NCBI GenBank assembly: GCA_963931925.1
Contig: OZ007575.1
Location: 40,595,846-40,659,845, forward strand
DNA from: Onchidella celtica
Taxonomy: Eukaryota > Mollusca > Gastropoda > Systellommatophora > Onchidiidae
DNA length: 64,000 bases
Direction of reading: 5' to 3'
A model generated the notes under the pieces. The model was not told the DNA's origin and searched no databases. It saw only the letters and a list, made by a program, of their open reading frames with translations. The translations under genes and the position numbers were made by a program. Shown piece after piece: positions 50,101 to 60,191 of the stretch (position 1 is its first letter; the number at the start of each line of letters is the position of its first letter).

Positions 50101-53100
50101 TCAGAAGAAACAAAATTTGAGAGGAGTCTGAAAAGCCATAAGTTTAGGATAACGCGTGATAAACAGCAGAAAAAAAAAAAATGCAAACAATAATTATTGC
50201 ACAAAATCAGTATCTCCAATTCTAATATTTTGATGTTTCTATGACAAAGTTAAATGTTTTCAGCTGTGTCATTTGTAATTTGAAATGATCTGCATTAATA
50301 TTTAAAACATGAAAACAGTTTGCCACAACCCCATGTGTCTTTTTTTTTTTTGAAAGTCAAACTGTCTGAGCTCTTTCACAGAAGAATCATTTATATTCTG
50401 CGTGTAACATATGAAAGATACACAAGGACAGATTGTGCTGTATGTATCAATGATAGATTTTATCTCAACAGAAAAGACGAATCAAAGAGCTTCTGACTGA
50501 AGACATTCCAGAGGATGAGGCTAAATTATTATGCAATGGAAGGTATGTGACAAAAGCAGAAAGACGAAGGCAAATTGGGGGTGGCACACTTTTTTGTCAA
50601 TCGTTTAGCTGAATAGAAATCCATGCAATCTGCAATGGCCCTTTATGATGATCAAATCATTCATTAACATTGCATATATATGAGCCTTGTGAGACAGGGT
50701 GGAGAAAGCTGTGCCATTGTGAAAAAGCACTGATGCTGGGTCAGCTCGCCCTCCTCATTGCATTGATACAAACTGAGGTCTGTTATAAAAAATACTGGTC
50801 TACATGTACTTCATTGTTTTATTTCAATATTTATTATACACGTACATTGTACATACTTTGTGTTTTGCATCCACCATGTTGTTTTTTTCACCTTGGGCAA
50901 GCAAGTGAACATGACGTCTTTGTTAAAAGAACATGCATGTTGTTAGTGAGTAAGATGGCATAATATGCGTTAGGTTTATGTACGTAGGGAAAATTTTACA
51001 TTCTTAATTGATGGTGTCTGTGCAACGTAAGTTTTTGTTATTATATACATGGCAGGTAGCTGTCGTTTGCTCTGTCAGGTGTTTTTGCATCAGTTGTTGG
51101 TAGTTTACTTTATACATGTACATGATGTTGGGCCAACCATGAATCCTATGAAAAGACAGTGATTACTGGGGTTTTTTTTGTAGTGGTTTATCATGTTTGT
51201 CCACAGAAAACATTCAGTTCTCTGAAAAATAATGCTCGTTAGAGATTTTTGTAGAGTTCTTATGTATTCACTCGCAGCGTACAATGGTTTCCATTCCCGT
51301 TTATTGATTAATGTGATTTAATTTTCATTTCTTGTTTGACTTTAAAATAGTATATATAGGCTACTATATCTAGTCATCTGAAAGACAGTGAATAACAAAA
51401 TTAATATGGTGCTACTCTTTGTCCTCACCTAGCACAGACAGTCTTCCAGGAGACCTTGATAATTAATTTTTTGTGTTGTGCTTTTCAGATTTGCCTGCAC
51501 AGTGTGTTCCAGCAACCCAGTTTTTGACACTGTCAGCATGCTTAGTGTGCATCGTCAGGGAAAGAAACATCTCTTCAGTGAGTTTGTTTACCAGTACATG
51601 TATCCATTCACTATTCACTATGTGCTTGACATTTAGTTGAAATCGGTCAGATTTTTTCTTTATTCTTAAGTGTACTCTTTGGGCTCTCCAATGCAATATA
51701 TTCTGTAAAGTCATTGTTTTTATATTTTCAAAATCTCACTTGTCTTCATGTACATTTAATTCATATACAATGTGAGGATTTAAATGTGCTCAAAGGACAT
51801 AGATCTAGATAAAAGTTAAAAGACTGAATTATGGATTTTAAAATACCTGACGACTGTGAATTACCATAATGACAGTTGTAAAAGAATGCAGGAAACGCTA
51901 TACAGGGTATGATACATGTAATTATTTTTATGACTTAGTGACTTTATGTGGGAGTGAGCAGATCTGGAGGAATCCTTTCCATTGTGGTCTGTCTAGTACT
52001 GGTAGGGCCTGTTGATTTCTGCCATAATACATGATTGGTTTGAATCAGCAATTAAGCTGCACATTTCAAAAAAAATACATAGCCTACTTCAGTGGTTATA
52101 ACTTACTGGTGGTAATCTGAGTTTTGTAAAGTATGCAGTTTTAATTAATTTAAGACTTTATTTCACCTGCCTGTATTTGGCACATTTTATTTCTTTGTCA
52201 TCCCATGAAATAACACTGCACTGAGTGGGAAATGATTGTCAATGTGCTTGGATGCTGGAGAGATTACACTGGTGGATGGCCCAAAAATTAGATTATACTT
52301 TAGATTTACATAATCCATATGATTTTATTTTGAAACAAAATACCAGTTAACAATTTACAACTTAACTCAGTGAATACTTTGTGAAAATAATCCTACCTTC
52401 CACAAATTTCATGCAAAGGAAAACAATTCATCATGGTGCTGACCTTTTGGCCTAAGACATGTTTTGCACTTCTGAGAAAATCGCAAAAAACTTATTTAGA
52501 TTCTTTTGCAATGCAGTCCGACAGACCAAAATGCCCGTAAGTGGCAATAGCCGATGAAATCAGCTAATTGACTAAGTAAAATTGAAGTGATTAGGGGACC
52601 GTGGACTAATTACAAAGCCGTAATAGAGATAATACTGAGTTGTGTTCACTGCTCATCTACAGTTTACTGTGTGCCACGGTCCCCTAAAAACAGCTAAGTC
52701 GGAAGATTTTTGGATCTTGTTAGGAGAGCGCAGTATTTTACATAGAAAGCTAGAGCTGAGCAGTGAACACAACTCAGTAGTTTCCCTATTTGCCTTTGTA
52801 ATAAAACTATGCTCCCCTAACAATATCCAAAAAGTTTGTCATGGCTAGGTAAAAGTGGCCATCATCCACGTTGGCTGAAACAACCCCAGAACCAAAATGG
52901 CCTACGTCTATGAATGAGTTAAGTCATTACAGAAAGTTTTATTTCCAATTCCAGGATAATGGCTTGGCACCTCTGAATGATTTTTACATTAATAGATGCA
53001 CCATGGATAGGGCAATGATGTAACCAATAAATTCTGTTTTGGCCTAAGTCTGACAAATTATTGGATGACTGATACACCAATCATTGCTGAAATTCTCTGT

Positions 53101-56100
53101 TGAATTCTGCAGCAGTATTGTGCTGTTTAATTATAATTTATATTCTGGTGGTATTTGAATTTCCCAGATTTGGAGATCCATGAAAGGAAAAAGAAAGAGT
53201 TGAAACAGTTAATTGCTAGGAGGAAGCATGAACAGTTTTTGAAAGATGGAACAACTTCCATAAAAATGGTAAATATTAAAATTATTATGTACGGCCATAT
53301 ATGATTTCATATTCCTCTTTGCACTATACCTGGGTGGCGGCAGCTCACATCTTTTCTTGCAGGTACCGTAGTCCAGACTTCTCACTAGAGGGCCAAAATC
53401 CCATTTTGGCATACTTTTAGGTCAACATCACAACAAGCTACTATGGCTGTGTGTTTAGGCTGTGACACAATTAACTGACGCCTGAAGAATTATGTGCTGT
53501 GGCCTCCATTCTATTTATAAATTCAGACTTGCCGATGCTTGGTGCCAGTGACTGCCTAAACCACTAAGACTAAGAGTACATGATATGTTCCAAAATTTTC
53601 GTACAGGTTACAATCAATCATAGTGTGACCGCTGGTAATTAACGATACTAAGCCGTGTATTTTTCAGTTCATTTCGTCTTTATGTGTCCACTTTCAGATT
53701 TGATAGTTTTTATTTGACTGTCTTTCAAAATGTGTGTTCACCTTGAACGGGAAACCATTTGGTGAATACTCAGAGAGCAATACTCCACACACTGAAGTAC
53801 GTCATACATACTGAACACTTTTTGCTAATTCGTGCCTTGTATCATTTGGACATTAAAAATATGGGCGAATCTGGCTTTATTCTGAGAGGGAGAGAGGAAC
53901 AGGAGGAGGGATTAGAGACAGTTAGAGGAGAGGGGAAGAAGGAGTAGGAGAGGGTGGAAATAGATTTATCCCTAACAATTTCGTGAGTCTCAGTTAGCTG
54001 GCTTTATTTTTGGAGAACCACCTCAGTCATGCAATTCTGAAATTAGTGAAATGTAGCACACACCGAGTTTCATCTTATGACAGTGTGAATTTATACTTTG
54101 TTCTTTTAGCTTTTTGGTATCTGTACTTTTGCTAGGCTGAATTGGATCACAAAGGTATTCTGACAGCCTCTCCATATGACCCCAGGGTAAAAAAGCTGAA
54201 TGTCAAACATGGTGAGAGAAAGCCTGTCCTAGATCTGGATGAAGGAGCAACCACCAGCACTGGGTACTCAGGAAGCAGCCACCATTCAGCTACCAGAAGC
54301 AAGGCTACAGAAGCCAAAGACTTGCCAGGAGACTCACCTTCTTACTGGCAGAAAGCATGCGAACAACAGATGTGTGGTCCCATCGAACATGATCACCAAC
54401 TGAAAAAAATTTTTGGTAACAAGAATAACTATGCAGTCAGGACAACTCCATATCAGACAAAACGAAAATTAACTCCTCAGATTTCTTCTGCAGAAATTGT
54501 GAAAAGATCTCCGGCCAGTGATTTTAGTACAACTAGCACTGATAATATTCAAGTGAAATCCTACAGCTCAACTTCTGCAGTGAATGTCTCTCAAAAGAAC
54601 AGTGTTCATCTGCATACACCTAAACAACAGCAGTTTTCTCTTGCAGCAGGGACCTTGCCAGTAAATCCATCCACATGTCAATTTCATCATGCTGCCACAG
54701 TACAACCACCACCACCCCCTCTTCCTCCATCGGTTGATGCAAAGACAACTTATGCTTCAAACAGAAAAGTCAGTTCCACCGTGAAATTTACTAAATCCCA
54801 GGGACACCATACCAACACCACATGTGAACAGAAAGATCCAGTAGCTGCAAGATTACGGCAGTTGCAAGGGTAAGGTGCAAGTTTGTGGATCTCATGTAAG
54901 AATTCAGTTTCCTCAGATTTCTTTAAAAATTCATAATAAACTACATGTATTCCAAATTCGCTAAAAGTTAATGTGTTTCTTATTATGTTAACTCACTTTC
55001 TGCGGGCCCTGCACCATTTAGAGGATTGCTTCTCTTTGTTCAAACCAGATCCCACAACTCATGTGGAATACACTAGATCAGTTTTTTACTCCGAATTCCA
55101 GTGCATATCATACAACAGCTTTGTGTATGAACCACTTGTGTAGCCTATTGCCGCACTGCAGGAATGGTTTGGTTGGGATTGGGCTGATAGTTTTTAAGTT
55201 ACTGCATAGTAAGTTAACCGTTATTTGGTTGATGAGAATCATATATGTGACCATTCCAGTCAAAACATCTGTGGAATGTGAAATTTTTCTTATTTCCAGA
55301 ATTTGTGGAAAATAAAACTCAGAAGACATTGTTCTTTTTTGGTTTTTTTTTCAACTGAGTATTCTTTTCACTCATTTGGGTGAAAATTTCATCGTGAGTG
55401 ATGCTTATGGAAGAAGTCAGATTGACGTTTTGAAAATACTGCCCAAATGCTCATATTAACTCACCATCAACCAACCACTATTCGTTTGTCAGTAGCTGTG
55501 TTCCAAAATTTGAAGATCTTATTATAAACAAAAATAGTGGTGGGAGTAATTCATTGTAGTGCAATTTTGGCCCCTTTTTTGCTCGATGCTACAGCCTAAA
55601 TGGTGGTTTCAACAATTATAAAGTTAATTTTTCTGAGTGTTAATCAATCCAGTCCAATCGCTTTTGTATCGATCCATTGTGTTGATTCAAGTCTTAGAAA
55701 TTTTAAGCAAAAATTTGTAAAAACGAAAAATACAGTGATCTTTGTTTTGGCTCTCTGTAGTAGGCCCACCACACCAAAAACAATGTATTAATACGCGTTT
55801 AGTTCGGTACGCGCAATTTCCCTATCAGAAATTAGTGCGTAGTGCTCTGATGCGCATGAAATCTGTAGTAAGACCAGAGAGTATAAATGATCTATACTCT
55901 CTGGTAAGACTGTAAAATATGGGAAGATTTTTAGACCCAAAAGAGAGAGAGAGAGATAGAACGGTGGGTTCACAGGTTTGTCCTGGATAATGCCGGGAAC
56001 TTTATCTGGTGGTGTTTAAAAAAATTGTAATGTAAATCATTAAAAATGGATCAATGAACTTTTCACTGCCGTGAAATATCGTACATGTACTTGTAATCAA

Positions 56101-56393
56101 TTTCTGCGAGATTTGAACAAATTTCTAGCTGCTTCATAAGTACATGTAAATTCATTGGAAAAATTGGATCATACTCTCCATTGTATTGTACATGTGCATG
56201 AGTTTATATCAACTGTGTATATATATATACACATGTACTTGTGTTTCTAAATATTGACTGTTTAATGCAAATTATATTTTCTCTCTGACATAGGTCTGGC
56301 TGGAAGAGAGACTGGGATGGGAAGTGGATCAAAGATGAGAATGCAGAGTTTGATTCTGATGAAGAGCCACCCAACATTCCTTTTGTCATGTGA
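47183..56393 (+). CDS. SCNM1: Sodium channel modifier 1, minor-spliceosome protein (complete)
   Basis: Exons 47183-47233, 50472-50542, 51489-51577, 53168-53268, 54136-54869 and 56294-56393 join in phase to 381 residues. The start MSFKREGND matches the vertebrate N-terminus (MSFKREGDD). KRRIKELL and IPEDEA follow, then a C2H2-type finger with C44, C47, H62 and H68. The C-terminus GWKRDWDGKWIKDENAEFDS plus DEEPP is the most conserved family signature. Vertebrate SCNM1 is a U12-type (minor) spliceosome component. The protein is much longer than human (230), because exon 5 encodes about 245 residues of low-complexity Ser/Thr/Pro-rich sequence with a PPPPPLPP run. None of its own introns has a U12-type ATATCC donor. 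It is divergent from CNOT4 across a ~200-bp promoter. Confidence 0.95.
48032..48295. mobile_element. TTAA-type MITE 4
   Basis: Exact TTAA flanks and a perfect 14-bp inverted repeat CCCTCTTAGTGCCA. Near the left end are two palindromes, GCCACGATCGTGGC (48053-48066) and GAGCCACGATCGTGGCTC (48086-48103). A ~57-bp block (CTGACTGCTGGAAACT ... TTAACCTCAAG) is tandemly duplicated. Total 264 bp. Confidence 0.88.
49463..49519. repeat. (TG)n microsatellite
   Basis: Imperfect TG repeat with CG and CATG interruptions in the first SCNM1 intron. Confidence 0.85.
52591..52833. repeat. Three interlocked inverted repeats
   Basis: Arm A (52591-52604, TTAGGGGACCGTGG) pairs with A' (52674-52687). Arm B (52634-52654, starting ACTGAGTTGTGTTCACT) pairs perfectly with B' (52758-52778). 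Arm C (52707-52729) pairs with C' (52811-52833) with two mismatches. The order is A-B-A'-C-B'-C', so the pairs cross rather than nest. It lies in the SCNM1 intron 51578-53167. Confidence 0.85.
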
Positions 56394-56549
56394 CAATGAA
56401 GTGTCTTACTATGAATATTTGTAATACTGTTGATCTGTTTTATGTGAGCGCTCTAGGGAAATGGTCCACATAGTGTGCTTGGAACTTTCGAGATAGGTAC
56501 AAAAATAGGTGGATAGAGACTTCACGGTCCTGTGTCTGCTTTCAGCATA

Positions 56550-56555
56550 AATAAA
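56550..56555 (+). terminator. SCNM1 polyadenylation signal
   Basis: AATAAA 157 bases after the SCNM1 stop codon. Another lies near 57440, beyond an inserted element. Confidence 0.55.
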
Positions 56556-56806
56556 TTCCACAATCATTTCTTTATGCTCAAACAAAAGGATTTTAATGAA
56601 TTCCGCCTATCAATGTTTTTAAAAAAACAATTTCTGATCCAATTTAATGGTCTTTTTAAATTTGCGTAGACTTGAAACGCGTTTTTCCCAAAAAGTGACC
56701 TTTTCTACCTTGCCCCCTTGAAATAGCCATGACTTGGTTATTTTTCTACACGAAATAAAGCACATTCTTTTCAGGACAGTTTCTACTTTCACATTATAAT
56801 CTTAAT

Positions 56807-57357
56807 GGCCCAATTAGTACACGTTCAGATGGACCGGACCAGGTTAGCCTTCGGCTGTGCTTATGACTAATCGTAGTCCACTAGGTTGATTACACGTTGT
56901 GGTGGACCGAACGATGGACCGGATGGAAACAAGGGATGCTACTGTGAATACACAACACACAATCCCGCCACTTTTGAACAATTCAATGGCTATAAAGATA
57001 GATTTTTAAAATTATTTTTATTAGCAATAAAACAAAGCACTCGCGACCAATTTTACTAATTTTGACACGCCGATTCCAAATCTGATATCAAATTCGTGCT
57101 AGCATGTCGTTTTCAACAAGTTTGTAAAATGACATGCCATCCCTGGCGAGGAAAAATTTCAAAGGTAAGCGGTGGCACCAACCATTCACTCAAACCGTAC
57201 AACAAAATATCAGGAGACACTGGAAATCTATGGGCGAGAGGTCAACCGGCTGGCATACCATATGATTTCAGCTATTTTCCTCATTACACGTTACGATTAG
57301 TTGAAGGCACAGCCGAAGGCCAAATTTCGTCCGGTCCATCTGAACGTGTAATAGGGC
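56807..57357. mobile_element. Inverted-repeat element downstream of SCNM1
   Basis: The left end GGCCCAATTAGTACACGTTC continues AGATGGACCGGAC. The right end gives GTCCGGTCCATCTGAACGTG then TAATAGGGC. Apart from a two-base difference near the tip, the inverted repeat is about 30 bp. GCCTTCGGCTGTGC and GCACAGCCGAAGGC, just inside, extend the symmetry. No transposase is visible and target duplications are unclear. Confidence 0.7.
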
Positions 57358-58103
57358 TTTTAGTTTTGAAAAAACTGGCATAGTGGCAGCATGGACCAAT
57401 AAGCCTAGAGCGCCTCACATATACAGTATAATATAATGTTAATAAAGTGTGAATGTGCATAAATTTGTGTTCTTTATTTCCTGTTCAACTGCTGTCTGAA
57501 ATATGAGAAAACAGGGTAGAAAAATGTCACATTACGGGGCCAGCCAAGATGTCTTTGGAATGCTATGGCAAATAATCTACATCAGAATCTTCCATATCGA
57601 AACTGAACGAGCTCAATGGACCCAAACTTACAAGAGAAGAATAAAACCGTTTTACTGATTTTTGATGCCAGCACCTAATAAGTCTCAGCCACTATGACAT
57701 AATTCTGTAACGGTTCAAATAAACAAGTGAAAAGAAACCGACAAGTGAAAACAGTTCGTGAATGATGAAGAAAGCAAGCATGAAAGTAAATTTTCCGGCT
57801 GCAAGGTATTCAAATACCAGTGAACTAAAGACTTCCACACACTGGACCAAAATCAGTCAGCTGTCACAAGTGGACAAATACACCTCCATTATTTGTAGAT
57901 GAAACTTGACATTTTCTTTAAAGTACCGACTGTGATAAATAAAGGAAATCTTTAAAAGCAAACAAAACAAAATGAATATTCTTAGAAAAAAAAAAAAGCC
58001 ATTTTAGTTAAAATAGATACCGTACTTCACAAAGAAAAAAGCAATGAATAAACACAACCTAGGAAGTTGAAAAACACTGTTTTATTAAAATTCAGCAACA
58101 TAT
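57358..58103. other. Intergenic spacer, nothing recognised
   Basis: AT-rich sequence between the element downstream of SCNM1 and the minus-strand 3' end at 58.1 kb. I see no gene or clear repeat. Confidence 0.5.
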
Positions 58104-58109
58104 TTTATT
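58104..58109 (-). terminator. Polyadenylation signal of the candidate 58-kb gene
   Basis: AATAAA on the minus strand 10 bases past the stop codon of the candidate terminal exon. A second one lies at 58081-58086. Confidence 0.4.
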
Positions 58110-58118
58110 TCAAACTTT

Positions 58119-58539
58119 TCATTTGCAGACGCTAACAAATCTTGTCACTGATGGTGCAAAGCTGTAGTTCGTTGGCGTAACTGTGCCAAATATGCATTCA
58201 TTTTCACTTAGGTTTATGACATGCACATATGTGTTTTTGTTTTCATTGAATTTCTGATACATAAATTTTCTCGGAGGTACAATCTGCAAAATGTGGAATT
58301 GGAAGCAGAATCAGTATCAAACATTCAAACTATAGATATATATACAAGAGTAGGTGGTCTTTTGGATGATAAACTTTGGTTACAGTTTGATTGAAGATGG
58401 TGGAATTTTAACTTACTTTACTCCAATCCGAAGGCCCTCCGCCATTTTCTGATAAGCTAATAAATGAAACCTTGAAAATTAATGCAGTCTTTGACACAGC
58501 ATGTGCAAGGCCATCAGTACAGCTCAGTGACGAACAAAT
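58119..58539 (-). CDS. Candidate terminal exons of an unidentified gene
   Basis: A frame open from 58539 ends at a consensus donor (AAA|GTAAGTT, exon end 58417) and reads ...IFKVSFISLSENGGGPSDWS. It splices in phase to an acceptor (ACATTTTGCAG) at 58283 and continues for 54 residues (IVPPRKFMYQ, then NENKNTYVHVINLSENE, ending FVSVCK) to the stop at 58119-58121. Together this is about 95 codons without a stop across the junction, with a polyadenylation signal just after. I recognise no family, and the upstream exons were not found. Alternatives are a chance open frame or a last exon of a gene that begins farther right on the minus strand. Confidence 0.35.
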
Positions 58540-59316
58540 TTATCATGAGCACCAATGACAAAGGAACTTCCTTTCAATCATTATATGTCTACGACATCAT
58601 GCTTTTTCACCAGGAAACTTGTTACTAGGGTTCAGCTTTCACATGGAGTGCAATGCTGTCAAATGTCAGCCAGTGTGCAATGTCCTGTTCATGCAAATGC
58701 CTATTCAGGAAAAGAGTTGTAAATGCCAGGAACTGAAGAAATTCTTGGAGGATGGAAAGGGACTGTGAATTTAGTAAGTCACCAATCAGGAAACAAGATG
58801 CAAGACATTTGCATGAAATGACAAGTGTGCAATGCAGACCATACCACAGCTCATGTGAAAATGGAGCCCACAAAATTTAATTCCATTATTGACATCTTTC
58901 ACCTGTCAGATCACTTGACCAGTTTAAGACAGTTGTTCTCTCGACTCTCACATACCTGTAAAGAAATCATGTATACATGACATACAGGAATGGAACTCGT
59001 GGAAATCAAGGATATTTCAAGCAATTACTAAAAATGGGTGTGATGTTTCAGAGAGATCTATAAAACAGATGACACAAGATTGTCAATGTCATGAATAAAA
59101 GTAACCAGTATGACTGTTGATTACTTATTATGTGTACATTCCAGGCTCCCAAAATTCTCTAAATTTGTGAGGTATGGACCATTAGACATTTGAGAAGAAC
59201 AAATCTTACCCTACCCTACGGAAGGATGTTAAATGAAGAAACTAAAATTTAGTTTTGCACCTTTCAGTAAGCAATCCAATATTCACAAAATGTAGTGTTT
59301 GGCTCTCTGAACATTT

Positions 59317-60117
59317 GAGCCATTCTCAAAAGGTGTGCCTAAAGTGTAGTGTCTCTTTTTATTCAACCCTGACAAATGGCAAAAACCAGGAAATTGCACA
59401 AAAACCAAGTTCACAGGTAGAGAAATGACTAAATAAATAGTGTGGGATAGGAAAAAAGACCAAATAATAGAGATAAAGATTGTCGACTGTTGACTTTCAT
59501 TTTTTGTTGCACCATGGTGAGTCTATTCTTATGTCACTGAACCAACGAAACAGAAGCAATAAGGCATTCAAAGAGTTGACAAACAAAAATAAAAGGAGAT
59601 GTTAAAATCTACATGAAACATTCCAATCTTTATTTTAATCTGTTTTTGCAGATAAAGAGGTTTCAAAAACGCACACTTGATCATAAATGTGGGTGTCACA
59701 GTGCTACTAATTTTGTTGGGAGTATAAACCAGCTCAGCTGCCTAGAATTAATTTTAAATAGACTTTGATTATATATCAGTTCTGTGTGCATTTATCATGA
59801 TTAAGAAGGCCCTCTGGACCGGCTCTTCTGCGGAAACCATCATCTCTCTTAAAACTGAACAATTTTTTGTTTTATCTCATAAGCATTAAACAGTCTTGTG
59901 TCTCATCATACTTCATAATTAGTCTCTGTGTGGTCAATTACAAATGAAACAGAAGAAGAAGAGACCACTCATTCTTTTTTATTGTACAAATGTCCTGCTC
60001 AGATATCTCCTTAACTTGGAAAAACAATAACTTATCAAAAATTACTTGAAATTTAGAAAAACTTCAGAAATTTGAGTAAATTGTAACACTTTTGTGCTGA
60101 CCTTTTGAGAATGGCTC
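59317..60117. mobile_element. GAGCC-family inverted-repeat element, short copy
   Basis: GAGCCATTCTCAAAAGGT at the left and ACCTTTTGAGAATGGCTC at the right form an 18-bp perfect inverted repeat. The terminus is that of the 1.7-kb element at 38567-40239, but this copy is 801 bp. Its right end lies 74 bases from the snRNP protein stop codon, so it is in or next to the 3' UTR of that gene. A lone copy of the end occurs near 6198. Confidence 0.75.
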
Positions 60118-60191
60118 TTTTCCGCACATCATTCAAGTGATATTCAAGTGACAAGAATATGTAAAACAAACAAAATGTGACTACCATAAAT

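Larger units (their letters stand above)
47234..50471. other. First SCNM1 intron (3.2 kb)
   Basis: It contains a TAGATC tract, the TTAA MITE at 48032-48295 and a TG microsatellite near 49.5 kb. I see no exon or gene in it. Confidence 0.6.

Noticed and set aside
52363..52920. A sixth TTAA element (TTAACTCAGTGAATAC ... CTATGAATGAGTTAA)
   Set aside because: Only the TTAACTCA core is shared by the two ends, and the following bases do not pair well. The case is much weaker than for the five listed elements.
54142..54873. A 243-residue uninterrupted frame that looks like a complete gene
   Set aside because: It is the large fifth exon of SCNM1. It has a splice acceptor at 54135 and a donor at 54870, and its frame matches the exons on both sides.
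54987..55020. TTAACTCACTTTCTGCGGGCC as the left end of a TTAA element
   Set aside because: It looks like such an end, but no matching right end occurs downstream in the window.
58417..58455. ATGGCGGAGGGCC in a Kozak-like context on the minus strand, as a start codon
   Set aside because: In that frame the spliced product stops after about 30 codons, whereas another frame through the same exon is open for about 95 codons to a stop with a polyadenylation signal.
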